From NCBI GenBank assembly GCA_023386365.1, contig JAEWJX010000010.1, positions 1 through 14,746 of the forward strand: a DNA stretch of 14,746 bases, given 5' to 3'. The translations under genes and the position numbers were made by a program. This stretch comes from Actinomycetes bacterium. Its GTDB lineage: Bacteria > Actinomycetota > Actinomycetes > Actinomycetales > Microbacteriaceae. Under the pieces are notes generated by a model, which was not told where the DNA came from, ran no database searches, and was given only the letters and a program-made list of their open reading frames with translations. Below are positions 6,908-13,652 of the stretch, piece by piece (within the stretch, counting starts at the first letter, position 1; each line of letters begins with the position of its first letter).

Positions 6908-8199
6908 GCCTCGCTGATCGCGTCGCGTTCGCTCGGTCCGATGTCGGCGGCGGCCGCCGCATCCGCCTTCTTCCGCGCGGTGAGCACGATCACCAGCAGC
7001 GCCACCGCCGCGATGAGCAGCAGCAGGGCGTCGAGGCCGACGGCGAGCGGGATGCCGAGGTCGTCTCCGTACATCCAGGTGAAGAGTGCGGCGAGGGCGC
7101 CGATGAGGATGCCGGATCCGGTGCGCGAACCCTGCGCCGCCATCGCGTAGGCGCCGAGGAAGCGGCCGCGGCGGTCGGCGGGTGCCTGCAGCTGCACGAC
7201 AGCCTGCGAGGTGGAGGCGGAGATGAGGTTCGCCATCCCGGCGACGACCAGCACGAGAAGGCTCAACGCGAACGAGTTCGACAGCGAGAACATGAGCGCG
7301 GCTGCGGCGAACACGATGGTGGCGACGATGGCGAGCCGCGCGCTCACCTTCACCCGTCCGATCGCCTCGAGGCCGATACCGCCGATGACGGCGCCGGTGG
7401 CCATGGCGACGAGCAGCAGCCCGTACGCGAGTCCCGATTCGTCGAGCCCGAGGATCTCGCCGAACTTCGGCAGCAGGGGCAGCAGCGCCGAGCCGATGAA
7501 CAGGCCGACGCAGGCCTGCAAGATCATCACGACCAGGATCGGCGGGTGTGCGGGTACCTCGCGCAGCACGCCGAGCACGTCGCGCAGGTGCAGCGGCGGG
7601 CGGCGGTCGCCGACGCGGGAGTGGCCGTCATAGGGCACGAACAGCAGGTACACGACGAAAGGCACGTACAGCAGCACGTTGATGGCGAGGCCCCACGCGG
7701 GGCCGACGGTGAAGAGCAGTGCGGCGCCGATCGCGGGGCCGACGAGCATGCCGAGGTTGAGGCCGGTGGCCATCAGGCGCACGCCGCTGGGCAGGTCTTT
7801 CGGGCCGACGATGTCGTACAGCATCAGCTGTTCGGCGGGGCCCCAGAAGGTGCCGGCCAGTCCGTGCAGGATCAGGAGCACGACGCAGTGCCAGGGCTGC
7901 AGGGTGTCGGTGGCGATGAGCACCGCCCAGCCGGCGGAGGCGACCATGAAGCAGGCGGCGCCGAGCTGGATGAGGCGGCGGCAGTCGAACCGGTCGGCGA
8001 GTGCGCCGAACGGGATCGCGAACAGCAGCTGCGGCAGCCAGTGGCTGATCACGGCGAAGCCGGCGAGCACGGGCGACTCGAAGAGCTGCCACATCACGAA
8101 GTAGGTGATGGCGTGCTCGACGTGGTCGGCTCCCATCATGAGCGAACCGCCCGCGAGGTAGCCCTTGTACCAGCGGGCGCGAAGGGCGGCGAATCTCAC
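6904..8199 (-). CDS. Major facilitator superfamily transporter
   Basis: 431 aa with about twelve hydrophobic segments. The typical MFS motif A (GALADRFDCRRLIQLG) lies in the loop after the second helix, and a central hydrophilic loop (near YDGHSRVGDRRPPLHLRD) separates the two six-helix halves. The charged C-terminal tail is TARKKADAAAAADIG onward. Overall it resembles the drug- or metabolite-efflux type of MFS protein (MFS_3-like), but the substrate cannot be read from sequence. The GTG at 8199 is chosen because a TAGGCT -10 box ends exactly seven bases upstream, giving a leaderless mRNA, and because the protein then starts VRFAALRARWYKGYLAGG just before the first helix. The gene is divergent from tetR at 8311, so it could share that regulation, and convergent with the toroid-fold gene. 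Confidence 0.9.
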   Translation of the reverse strand: MRFAALRARWYKGYLAGGSLMMGADHVEHAITYFVMWQLFESPVLAGFAVISHWLPQLLFAIPFGALADRFDCRRLIQLGAACFMVASAGWAVLIATDTLQPWHCVVLLILHGLAGTFWGPAEQLMLYDIVGPKDLPSGVRLMATGLNLGMLVGPAIGAALLFTVGPAWGLAINVLLYVPFVVYLLFVPYDGHSRVGDRRPPLHLRDVLGVLREVPAHPPILVVMILQACVGLFIGSALLPLLPKFGEILGLDESGLAYGLLLVAMATGAVIGGIGLEAIGRVKVSARLAIVATIVFAAAALMFSLSNSFALSLLVLVVAGMANLISASTSQAVVQLQAPADRRGRFLGAYAMAAQGSRTGSGILIGALAALFTWMYGDDLGIPLAVGLDALLLLIAAVALLVIVLTARKKADAAAAADIGPSERDAISEA

Positions 8200-8212
8200 T
8201 CGCGGCAGCCTA
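8200..8212 (-). promoter_or_regulatory. -10 box of a leaderless promoter for the - strand MFS gene
   Basis: Read on the - strand, TAGGCT (8212-8207) is followed by seven bases and then the GTG start at 8199. This is the same geometry as before the toroid-fold gene and similar to pcrA. No ribosome binding site is visible, which supports leaderless initiation. Confidence 0.6.
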
Positions 8213-8228
8213 GCCCCGCACGGGTGTC

Positions 8229-8258
8229 TTGTGCCGACGGCACCTTCTCCGCCACGAT
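8229..8258 (+). promoter_or_regulatory. Candidate tetR operon promoter
   Basis: TTGTGC (8229-8234) and CACGAT (8253-8258) are spaced by 18 bases and would start transcription near 8265, immediately before the palindromic operator at 8268. Both boxes deviate from consensus, so this is a tentative call supported mainly by its position relative to the operator. Confidence 0.35.
8231..8243. promoter_or_regulatory. 13-bp palindrome in the divergent MFS/tetR promoter region
   Basis: GTGCCG and CGGCAC are perfect arms around a central A. The element lies about 18 bp upstream of the -10 box of the - strand MFS gene and just before the candidate -10 box of tetR, so a bound protein would touch the -35 region of both promoters. 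It may simply be a chance GC-rich palindrome. Confidence 0.35.
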
Positions 8259-8267
8259 GGCGGGAAG

Positions 8268-8283
8268 TTGGACGTTCGTCCAA
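8268..8283. promoter_or_regulatory. Palindromic operator, probably for the adjacent TetR regulator
   Basis: TTGGACGTTCGTCCAA consists of perfect 7-bp arms (TTGGACG and CGTCCAA) around TT. The size and symmetry suit a TetR-family dimer. It lies 27 bases before the tetR ATG and at or just after the predicted transcription start, the usual place for autorepression of tetR and its downstream genes. Confidence 0.7.
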
Positions 8284-8310
8284 GAGCAGCGACCCCGAAG
8301 ACGAGGTGCG

Positions 8311-8916
8311 ATGAACCGACGCATGACCCCCGACGACCGCCGTGCAGCGCTCATTCAGGCCGCCATCCGGGTGATCGCCCGAGGCGGCGTGGCCGCCGCG
8401 ACGACGCGCGCGATCGTCGCCGAGGCGCGGATGCCGTTGGGCGCGTTCCACTACGTGTTCACCTCGCGCGACGAGCTGCTCTCGCAGGTGGTGCGCAGCG
8501 TCACCGACGGCGAGCGGATGGCTGCCGAGCTGGCGCTGCCGATGGGGGAGGGGGCCACCCTCGAGCAGATGATCGTCGCAGCCCTCGACGCCTACCTCGA
8601 CCTGCTCGTCGCCGACCCGCAGCGCGAGCTGGCGCTGCTCGAGCTGGCGCAGTACGGGGCGCGGCACGACCCGGCGCTCGTCGACCGCCAGTACGCGTTC
8701 TACTACCGGGAGGCGGAGAGCATGCTCGCGCAGGTGGCGGCCGCGTGCGGCGTCACCTGGACGGAGCCCGGTGATGTGCTCGCCCGCCGCCTGGTGGTGG
8801 TGACCGACGGTCTCACCACCACCTGGCTCGCGGATCGCGACGCGTCGGCGGCGCGCGCGTTCATCCGCAGTATCGCGCCCTGGTTCGCGGCGTCGGCCAC
8901 GCGGGTGAGCGCATGA
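8311..8916 (+). CDS. TetR/AcrR-family transcriptional regulator
   Basis: 201 aa, the usual TetR length. The N-terminal DNA-binding domain spans about residues 10-57: AALIQAAIRVIARGGVAAATTRAI is helix 1 and the start of the helix-turn-helix, and EARMPLGAFHYVFTSRDELL covers the recognition helix with the family signature Gly-x-x-Tyr/His-Tyr-x-Phe. The C-terminal ligand-binding and dimerisation domain (about 75-201) is divergent and gives no ligand clue. The ATG at 8311 has GAGG a few bases upstream; the frame stays open far upstream but only as an antisense shadow of the MFS gene. The stop overlaps the permease start (ATGA, 8913-8916), so the regulator and permease are translationally coupled. 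The operator at 8268 suggests autorepression of tetR-MFS-GH1, probably relieved by the transported glycoside or its product (inference). Confidence 0.92.
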   Translation: MNRRMTPDDRRAALIQAAIRVIARGGVAAATTRAIVAEARMPLGAFHYVFTSRDELLSQVVRSVTDGERMAAELALPMGEGATLEQMIVAALDAYLDLLVADPQRELALLELAQYGARHDPALVDRQYAFYYREAESMLAQVAAACGVTWTEPGDVLARRLVVVTDGLTTTWLADRDASAARAFIRSIAPWFAASATRVSA

Positions 8917-10115
8917 TCCGCCGCAGCTGGGTCGTCGCGCTGCTGCTGGCGACCGCGGGGGTGTTCGCGGGGTGGTTCGGACCCATCCAGATCCTGTTGC
9001 CGGCGCAGGCCGCGCGCCTGGTCGACGGGGACGGCAAGGAGGCACTGCTCGCTTTGGTGACGGGCATCGGCGCCGTCGCGTCGCTCATCGCCAATCCGCT
9101 CTGGGGACTGATCTCCGACCGGATGTCGCTGCGCGGTCCGCGTCGTCGGCCCGTGCTGGTGGCGGGTGTGCTGATCGGTTCGGCGGGTCTCGCCGTGCTG
9201 TCGTTCGCACCGGATGCGACCTGGATGGTCGTCGGCTGGGTGCTCGTGCAGGTGGGCCTCAACGGACCCTTCGCAGCGCTCATCGCGATGATCGCCGACC
9301 GGGTGCCGCCGGAGCGCCGGGGGCTCGTGGGCTCACTGTTCGGGGTGGCGCAGATCGCGGGCGTGGTGCTGGGCACCGCCGTCGCGGTGGCGTTCGAGGA
9401 GGGGCCGCTCGGGTACATCGCGATCGCGGTGGCCGTTCCGCTGCTGTGTGTCGCGATCGTGGTGCTGCCGGAGGCACGCTACGCCGACGCGGATGCCGCC
9501 GCCCCCGCGCCCGCGACCCGCCCGCTCCGCGTGGTGCTCGCATCCCTGCGCCCCACGTCGGCGTTCGCGTGGGCGTGGGTGGTCCGCCTGCTGCTGAACC
9601 TGGTCAACGCGCTGCTGCTGGTCTACCTGTACTTCTACCTCTCCGACGGTGTCGGCGTCGACGACCCGGGCACCTGGGTGCTGGTGCTGACGCTGGTGAA
9701 CGTGGTGGTCACCGCGATCGCCGCCGGCATCGGGGGTGCCTGGTCGGACCGTCTCGCCCGACGCAAGGTGTTCGTGGTCGCGGCGGTGCTGGTGCTCGCC
9801 GTGGGCGCCGTGGTGTTCGCGGTCGTGCCGATCGTGCCCGCCGTGATCGCCGCCACCGTGCTGGTGGGTCTCGGATGGGGTCTGTACGTGAGCGTCGACG
9901 TGGCGATCATCACGCAGGTGCTGCCCAACGACCGCAGCACGGGCAGCATGCTCGGCGTCGCGAACATCGCCAGCGCGCTGCCGCAGGCGCTCGCGCCGCT
10001 CATCGCGGTGCCGCTGGTCACCGGACCCGGCGGATACCCGGCCCTCTACCTGGTGACGGCGGCGATCGGCCTGCTGGCGCTGGTGTGCCTGCCGCGCCTG
10101 CGCACCGTCGCCTGA
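8913..10115 (+). CDS. MFS permease, probable glycoside/sugar transporter
   Basis: 400 aa with about twelve membrane helices. Motif A appears twice in the expected half-repeats: GLISDRMSLRGPRRRP in the first half and GAWSDRLARRKVFVV in the second. A Pro/Ala-rich central loop near residues 188-205 joins the halves. It resembles the sugar- and glycoside-associated MFS proteins that sit beside GH1 genes in actinobacteria. The ATG at 8913 overlaps the tetR TGA in an ATGA junction, and the beta-glucosidase gene starts 33 bases after this stop. The gene order regulator-permease-glycosidase suggests import of a beta-glucoside (plant-type aryl glucoside or cellobiose-like sugar) for intracellular cleavage, but transport direction and substrate are inference. 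It is not similar by eye to the other MFS protein in this window. Confidence 0.9.
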   Translation: MIRRSWVVALLLATAGVFAGWFGPIQILLPAQAARLVDGDGKEALLALVTGIGAVASLIANPLWGLISDRMSLRGPRRRPVLVAGVLIGSAGLAVLSFAPDATWMVVGWVLVQVGLNGPFAALIAMIADRVPPERRGLVGSLFGVAQIAGVVLGTAVAVAFEEGPLGYIAIAVAVPLLCVAIVVLPEARYADADAAAPAPATRPLRVVLASLRPTSAFAWAWVVRLLLNLVNALLLVYLYFYLSDGVGVDDPGTWVLVLTLVNVVVTAIAAGIGGAWSDRLARRKVFVVAAVLVLAVGAVVFAVVPIVPAVIAATVLVGLGWGLYVSVDVAIITQVLPNDRSTGSMLGVANIASALPQALAPLIAVPLVTGPGGYPALYLVTAAIGLLALVCLPRLRTVA

Positions 10116-10148
10116 CCCGCATCCGACCCACCCCTCCAAGGAGCCCCG

Positions 10149-11513
10149 ATGTCTCTCGCGTTCCCGCCCGGTTTCCGTTTCGGCATGTCGACCGCCGCCT
10201 ACCAGATCGAGGGGGCGGTAGCCGAGGACGGTCGAGGCCCGTCGATCTGGGACACCTTCTCCCACGAGGCGGGCCGCACCCGCGATGGCGAGACGGGGGA
10301 TGTGGCGATCGACCACTACCACCGCTGGGAGTCCGATCTGGCGCACCTGGCCGACGCCGGCATCCACGACTACCGGTTCTCGATCGCGTGGCCGCGCATC
10401 GTGCCGACCGGCACGGGTGCGGTGAACGAGGCGGGGCTGGCGTTCTACGACCGGCTCGTCGACGGTCTGCTGGAGCGGGGCATCCGCCCGGTGCCGACGC
10501 TCTACCACTGGGACCTGCCGCAGGCTCTCGAGGATCGCGGCGGGTGGATGTCGCGCGACACCGCGTATGCGCTCGCCGACTACGCGGGGGTGGTGGCGGA
10601 GCGCCTCGGCGACCGGGTGCGCGACTGGATCACGCTCAACGAGATGAGCGTGCAGACGCTGTACGGGTACGGACTCACCGACCACGCTCCCGCGCGCGGG
10701 CTCGGGTTCGGTGCGTTGCCGGCGGCGCACCATCAGCTGCTCGCCCACGGGTTGACGGTGGCGCGGCTGCGTGAGGCGCGGGCTGAGCGGGTGGGCGTCG
10801 CGGCGCAGCACTTCCCGGTGGAGCCCGCATCCGACTCCGAGGCGGATCTGGTGGCGGCCGGCACCTTCCAGGCGCTCACCAACTGGCTGTTCGCCGACCC
10901 GATCCTGGCCGGTCGCTACCCCGAGGAGCTGCGCCCGCTGCTGCCGGTCGACGACGAGCAGCTCGCCGCAGATCTTGCCGTCATCTCGGCGCCCCTCGAC
11001 TTCTACGGGGTGAACTACTACGAGCCGGTGCGGATCGAGGCCCGCCGCGACGACGTCGACTACGCGGGCACACTCGAGGTCGACATCCCGGAGGGCATGC
11101 CGTTCGCACCCGTGCCGTACCCGACCGACGACCGCACCGACTTCGGGTGGGCGATCGCGCCCGCCGGTCTCACCGCCATCTTGACGCAGCTGCGCGAGCG
11201 CCACCCGAACCTGCCGCCGGTGGTGATCACCGAGAACGGTGCGTCATTCCACGACGTTCCGGATGCCGACGGCGCCGTGCACGATCCGCGTCGTGTCGCG
11301 TACCTCGAGGCGCACCTGGGTGCGGTCGCGGATGCGATCTCGGCCGGTGTCGACGTGCGCGGCTACTACGTGTGGTCGGCGTTCGACAACTTCGAGTGGG
11401 CGGCCGGTTACGCCGAGCGATTCGGTCTCGTCTACGTCGACTACGCCACGCAGCAGCGCACCCGCAAGGACTCCTGGCACTGGTTCCGCGACCTCATCGC
11501 GGCCCAGGGGTAG
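10149..11513 (+). CDS. Glycoside hydrolase family 1 beta-glucosidase
   Basis: 454 aa, normal length for GH1, with no signal peptide, so cytoplasmic. It follows the retaining double-displacement mechanism: the acid/base is Glu165 in TLNE and the nucleophile is Glu362 in VVITENG. Other GH1 landmarks are FRFGMSTAAYQIEGA (10-23, Gln19), YHWDLPQAL (119-127), NYYEPV (289-294) and the C-terminal WSAFDNFEWAAGYAERFGLVYVDY (409-432), which carries the glucose-binding Trp and Glu. One oddity is that the usual Pro after the acid/base Glu (NEP) is Met here (NEM). It cleaves terminal beta-glucosyl (possibly galactosyl or fucosyl) units from small glycosides. The ATG at 10149 has AAGGAG upstream. As the last gene of the tetR-MFS-GH1 unit it is followed by a strong palindrome. 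Identity of the natural glycoside is unknown. Confidence 0.95.
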   Translation: MSLAFPPGFRFGMSTAAYQIEGAVAEDGRGPSIWDTFSHEAGRTRDGETGDVAIDHYHRWESDLAHLADAGIHDYRFSIAWPRIVPTGTGAVNEAGLAFYDRLVDGLLERGIRPVPTLYHWDLPQALEDRGGWMSRDTAYALADYAGVVAERLGDRVRDWITLNEMSVQTLYGYGLTDHAPARGLGFGALPAAHHQLLAHGLTVARLREARAERVGVAAQHFPVEPASDSEADLVAAGTFQALTNWLFADPILAGRYPEELRPLLPVDDEQLAADLAVISAPLDFYGVNYYEPVRIEARRDDVDYAGTLEVDIPEGMPFAPVPYPTDDRTDFGWAIAPAGLTAILTQLRERHPNLPPVVITENGASFHDVPDADGAVHDPRRVAYLEAHLGAVADAISAGVDVRGYYVWSAFDNFEWAAGYAERFGLVYVDYATQQRTRKDSWHWFRDLIAAQG

Positions 11514-11529
11514 CGTTGCCCCGCGCGTC

Positions 11530-11584
11530 GAGGGGTCGCAAAGTGCTCCCATGGCGGCGTGTCTCGCGCGCTTTGCGACCCCTC
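11530..11584. terminator. Long bidirectional hairpin between GH1 and DUF2236 genes
   Basis: GAGGGGTCGCAAAG (11530-11543) pairs exactly with CTTTGCGACCCCTC (11571-11584). The stem extends three further pairs inward (11544-11546 with 11568-11570, one G-U), giving 17 pairs around a 21-base loop. It overlaps the stop codon of the - strand gene (11583-11585). On the + transcript it follows the GH1 stop by 16 bases. Its symmetry suits termination from both sides; its length and exactness also suggest a dispersed palindromic element. Confidence 0.75.
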
Positions 11585-12311
11585 ACCCCGCGGGCAGCAG
11601 CAGACGCGACGGCAGCTGCCGGATACGGCGCGGCGTGAGGCGGGCGAGCATCCGCACCGTGCGCATCGCGGCCCGCTCGCGGCGAGGCCGCCGCGGGAAC
11701 CCGTACGCGTCGCGCACCGCATCCGGCAGCAGCGCCGCCGTCACGAGTCGGCCGAGCGGCAGCGCGGCACGCACCCACCACGGCACGGTGCCGCGCGCCG
11801 GGTGCAGGATGCCGTGGGCCACGGCCCGGGCGTCGTCGCCTACCGACAACGTCGGCAGCATCCGCTCCCAGTACGCGGCGAACGCCGCCCGGTCGGCAGG
11901 CCACAGCGCCGCCGGCACCTGCAGGCTCGTGCCGAACCGGCCCGACACCGCGTACACCTCGTCCGCCACCGCATCCGGGAGCGACCCGAACAGCAGCTCG
12001 TGCACCTGCATCCCGACGCCGTGCAGGGTGGCCGCCACCCACAGCTGCGGCTCCGGGTCGGTCGCTCCAGGGATGCCGGAGTGCGCCCGGTCGACGGCGC
12101 TCGCGGCGGCCCCCGCCACCTCGGGCGAGCCGAGTCCGATCGCGTACACGTACCCGAGGGTGTGCCGCAGTCGCCGCATCGGGTCGCGCGCAAAGCGGCT
12201 GTACGCGGCCACCGCGTGACCGACGGTCGGATGCGCGAGCTGCAGCAGCAGGGCCGCTCCGCCTCCCAGCACGAGCGAGCCCTCGGCGAGGTAGTCGTCG
12301 GTGGCGCTCAC
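11583..12311 (-). CDS. DUF2236 / MpaB-like oxygenase-family protein
   Basis: 242 aa. The region LLLQLAHPTVGHAVAAYSRFARDPMRRLRHTLGY... (22-53), followed by GSPEVAGAAASAVDRAHSGIPG (61-82) and PQLWVAATL (88-96), matches the family now called ER-bound oxygenase MpaB/B'/latex-clearing-protein (DUF2236), many of whose members bind haem. Candidate ligands are His27, His50, His77 and His97. In family members I remember, the third block usually reads WVHATL; here the His is Ala93. The GTG at 12311 is chosen because GGGGAGGA precedes it by seven bases and the protein begins just before the first conserved block. The nearby ATG at 12319 is out of frame and runs into a stop. The gene is divergent from sucC (about 120 bases apart) and convergent with GH1. 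Substrate unknown; the C-terminus is strongly basic. Confidence 0.78.
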   Translation of the reverse strand: MSATDDYLAEGSLVLGGGAALLLQLAHPTVGHAVAAYSRFARDPMRRLRHTLGYVYAIGLGSPEVAGAAASAVDRAHSGIPGATDPEPQLWVAATLHGVGMQVHELLFGSLPDAVADEVYAVSGRFGTSLQVPAALWPADRAAFAAYWERMLPTLSVGDDARAVAHGILHPARGTVPWWVRAALPLGRLVTAALLPDAVRDAYGFPRRPRRERAAMRTVRMLARLTPRRIRQLPSRLLLPAG

Positions 12312-12337
12312 CGGTCCATCCTCCCCGACGGAGCGGG

Positions 12338-12343
12338 TAGAGT
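12338..12343 (+). promoter_or_regulatory. Candidate -10 box for sucCD
   Basis: TAGAGT fits the TANNNT actinobacterial -10 consensus and would start transcription near 12350, leaving a leader of about 85 bases before the GTG at 12435. No convincing -35 box. The duplicated motif at 12359-12390 would lie within the first 40 transcribed bases. Confidence 0.45.
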
Positions 12344-12358
12344 TGCTGGCGGCCAAAG

Positions 12359-12390
12359 TATCTCGACATCGAACTATCTCGGCGTCGAGA
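12359..12390. promoter_or_regulatory. Two tandem imperfect palindromes in the sucC leader (operator-like)
   Basis: TATCTCGACATCGAAC (12359-12374) and TATCTCGGCGTCGAGA (12375-12390) are direct repeats 16 bp apart. Each approximates the palindrome TCTCGA-NN-TCGAGA: the first has the perfect left arm, the second the perfect right arm. The arrangement suits two dimers of a repressor or activator of the TCA-cycle operon. I cannot name the regulator from sequence. Confidence 0.55.
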
Positions 12391-12434
12391 GAGTTCCGGC
12401 CGCACACATCCCCGACGCATTGGAAGACGACAGC

Positions 12435-13601
12435 GTGGATCTCTACGAGTACCAGGCCCGTGACGTGTTCGAGAAGTACGGGGTTCCCGTACTCGCCGGC
12501 ATCGTCGCCGACACCCCCGCCGAGGCACGCGCCGCGGCCGAGAAGCTCGGCGGCGTGACCGTCGTCAAGGCTCAGGTGAAGACCGGAGGCCGCGGCAAGG
12601 CCGGCGGCGTGAAGGTCGCGAAGACCCCCGCGGATGCGGAGGCGGCCGCCGAGGCGATCCTCGGCCTCGACATCAAGGGCCACGTCGTGAAGCGGCTCAT
12701 GGTGGCGGCCGGCGCCGACATCAAGGAGGAGTACTACTTCTCCGTGTTGCTCGACCGGGCCAACCGCTCCTACCTGTCGCTCGCCTCGTTCGAGGGCGGC
12801 ATGGAGATCGAGCAGCTCGCCGAGGAGCGCCCGGAGGCGCTGGCGCGCATCGAGGTCGACCCGATCGGCGGCATCGACCTGGAGAAGGCGAAGGAGATCG
12901 CGGTCGCCGCGAAGTTCCCCGCCGAGCTGGTCGACAAGGTCGCCCCGGTGCTCGTGAAGCTGTACGAGGTCTACACCGGTGAAGACGCCACCCTCGTCGA
13001 GGTGAACCCGCTGGTGCTCACCGGCGCCGGCGACATCGTCGCCCTCGACGGCAAGGTCTCGCTCGACGAGAACGCCGGCTTCCGCCACGCGGAGCACGAG
13101 GCGCTCGAAGACAAGGACGCCGCCGACCCGCTCGAGGCGAAGGCGAAGGCCCACGACCTCAACTACGTGAAGCTCGACGGCGAGGTCGGCATCATCGGCA
13201 ACGGCGCGGGCCTCGTCATGTCGACGCTCGACGTGGTCGCCTACGCGGGCGAAAACCACGGCAACGTGAAGCCGGCGAACTTCCTGGACATCGGCGGCGG
13301 CGCATCCGCCGAGATCATGGCCGCGGGCCTCGATGTGATCCTCGGCGACGAGCAGGTCAAGAGCGTGTTCGTGAACGTCTTCGGCGGCATCACCTCGTGT
13401 GTCGCGGTGGCGAACGGCATCGTGAAGGCGCTCGAGATCCTGGGCGACTCGGCCACCAAGCCGCTCGTCGTGCGTCTCGACGGCAACCAGGTGGATGAGG
13501 GGCGCGCGATCCTCGCCGCCGCGAACCACCCGCTCGTCACCATCGCCACCTCCATGGACTCCGGGGCCGACAAGGCCGCCGAGCTGGCTCACACCCGCTG
13601 A
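12435..13601 (+). CDS. sucC: Succinyl-CoA synthetase (ADP-forming) beta subunit
   Basis: 388 aa, the same length as the E. coli enzyme. With SucD it interconverts succinyl-CoA plus nucleoside diphosphate and phosphate with succinate, CoA and nucleoside triphosphate in the TCA cycle. Visible features are the N-terminal DLYEYQARDVFEKYGVPV, the ATP-grasp nucleotide loop VKTGGRGKAGGVK (48-60), the VEVNPL Mg/nucleotide segment, and the C-terminal CoA-ligase part with GNGAGLVMSTLDVV, ANFLDIGGGAS and VNVFGGITSCVAVANGI. The GTG at 12435 is chosen from alignment to the family N-terminus (usually M-x-L-x-E-Y); GGAAGA about 8 bases upstream may serve as ribosome binding site. The stop codon TGA is shared with the start of a REP-like palindrome. 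sucD follows after 51 bases and should be co-transcribed. Confidence 0.97.
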   Translation: MDLYEYQARDVFEKYGVPVLAGIVADTPAEARAAAEKLGGVTVVKAQVKTGGRGKAGGVKVAKTPADAEAAAEAILGLDIKGHVVKRLMVAAGADIKEEYYFSVLLDRANRSYLSLASFEGGMEIEQLAEERPEALARIEVDPIGGIDLEKAKEIAVAAKFPAELVDKVAPVLVKLYEVYTGEDATLVEVNPLVLTGAGDIVALDGKVSLDENAGFRHAEHEALEDKDAADPLEAKAKAHDLNYVKLDGEVGIIGNGAGLVMSTLDVVAYAGENHGNVKPANFLDIGGGASAEIMAAGLDVILGDEQVKSVFVNVFGGITSCVAVANGIVKALEILGDSATKPLVVRLDGNQVDEGRAILAAANHPLVTIATSMDSGADKAAELAHTR

Positions 13602-13632
13602 TTGAGTAGCCGCGCTGCGGCGTATCGAAATC
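13600..13632. repeat. REP-like palindrome at the sucC/sucD junction
   Basis: The flanks GATTGAGTA (13600-13608) and GTATCGAAATC (13622-13632) enclose GCCGC-GCT-GCGGC (13609-13621), a perfect 5-bp stem; the outer GATT and AATC bases also pair. I recognise this as resembling the GTTGAGTAGC...GTATCGAAAC palindromes dispersed through Microbacteriaceae genomes (memory, not a search). It begins inside the sucC TGA and occupies most of the 51-base gap before sucD. Confidence 0.65.
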
Positions 13633-13652
13633 AAGAATCGAGACACAAAGAA

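Noticed and set aside
6904..10115. The two MFS genes as a duplicated or heteromeric pair
   Set aside because: Their N-termini, motif A contexts and loops differ strongly and they lie on opposite strands, so they are distinct families rather than a recent duplication.
9333..11204. Long - strand open frame across the MFS permease and GH1 genes
   Set aside because: Antisense shadow of two clear families; composition is typical of reverse-strand high-GC frames.
12308..12319. ATG at 12319 on the - strand as start of the DUF2236 gene or a tiny leader peptide
   Set aside because: It is out of frame and reaches TGA after three codons. The Shine-Dalgarno spacing fits GTG 12311 better.
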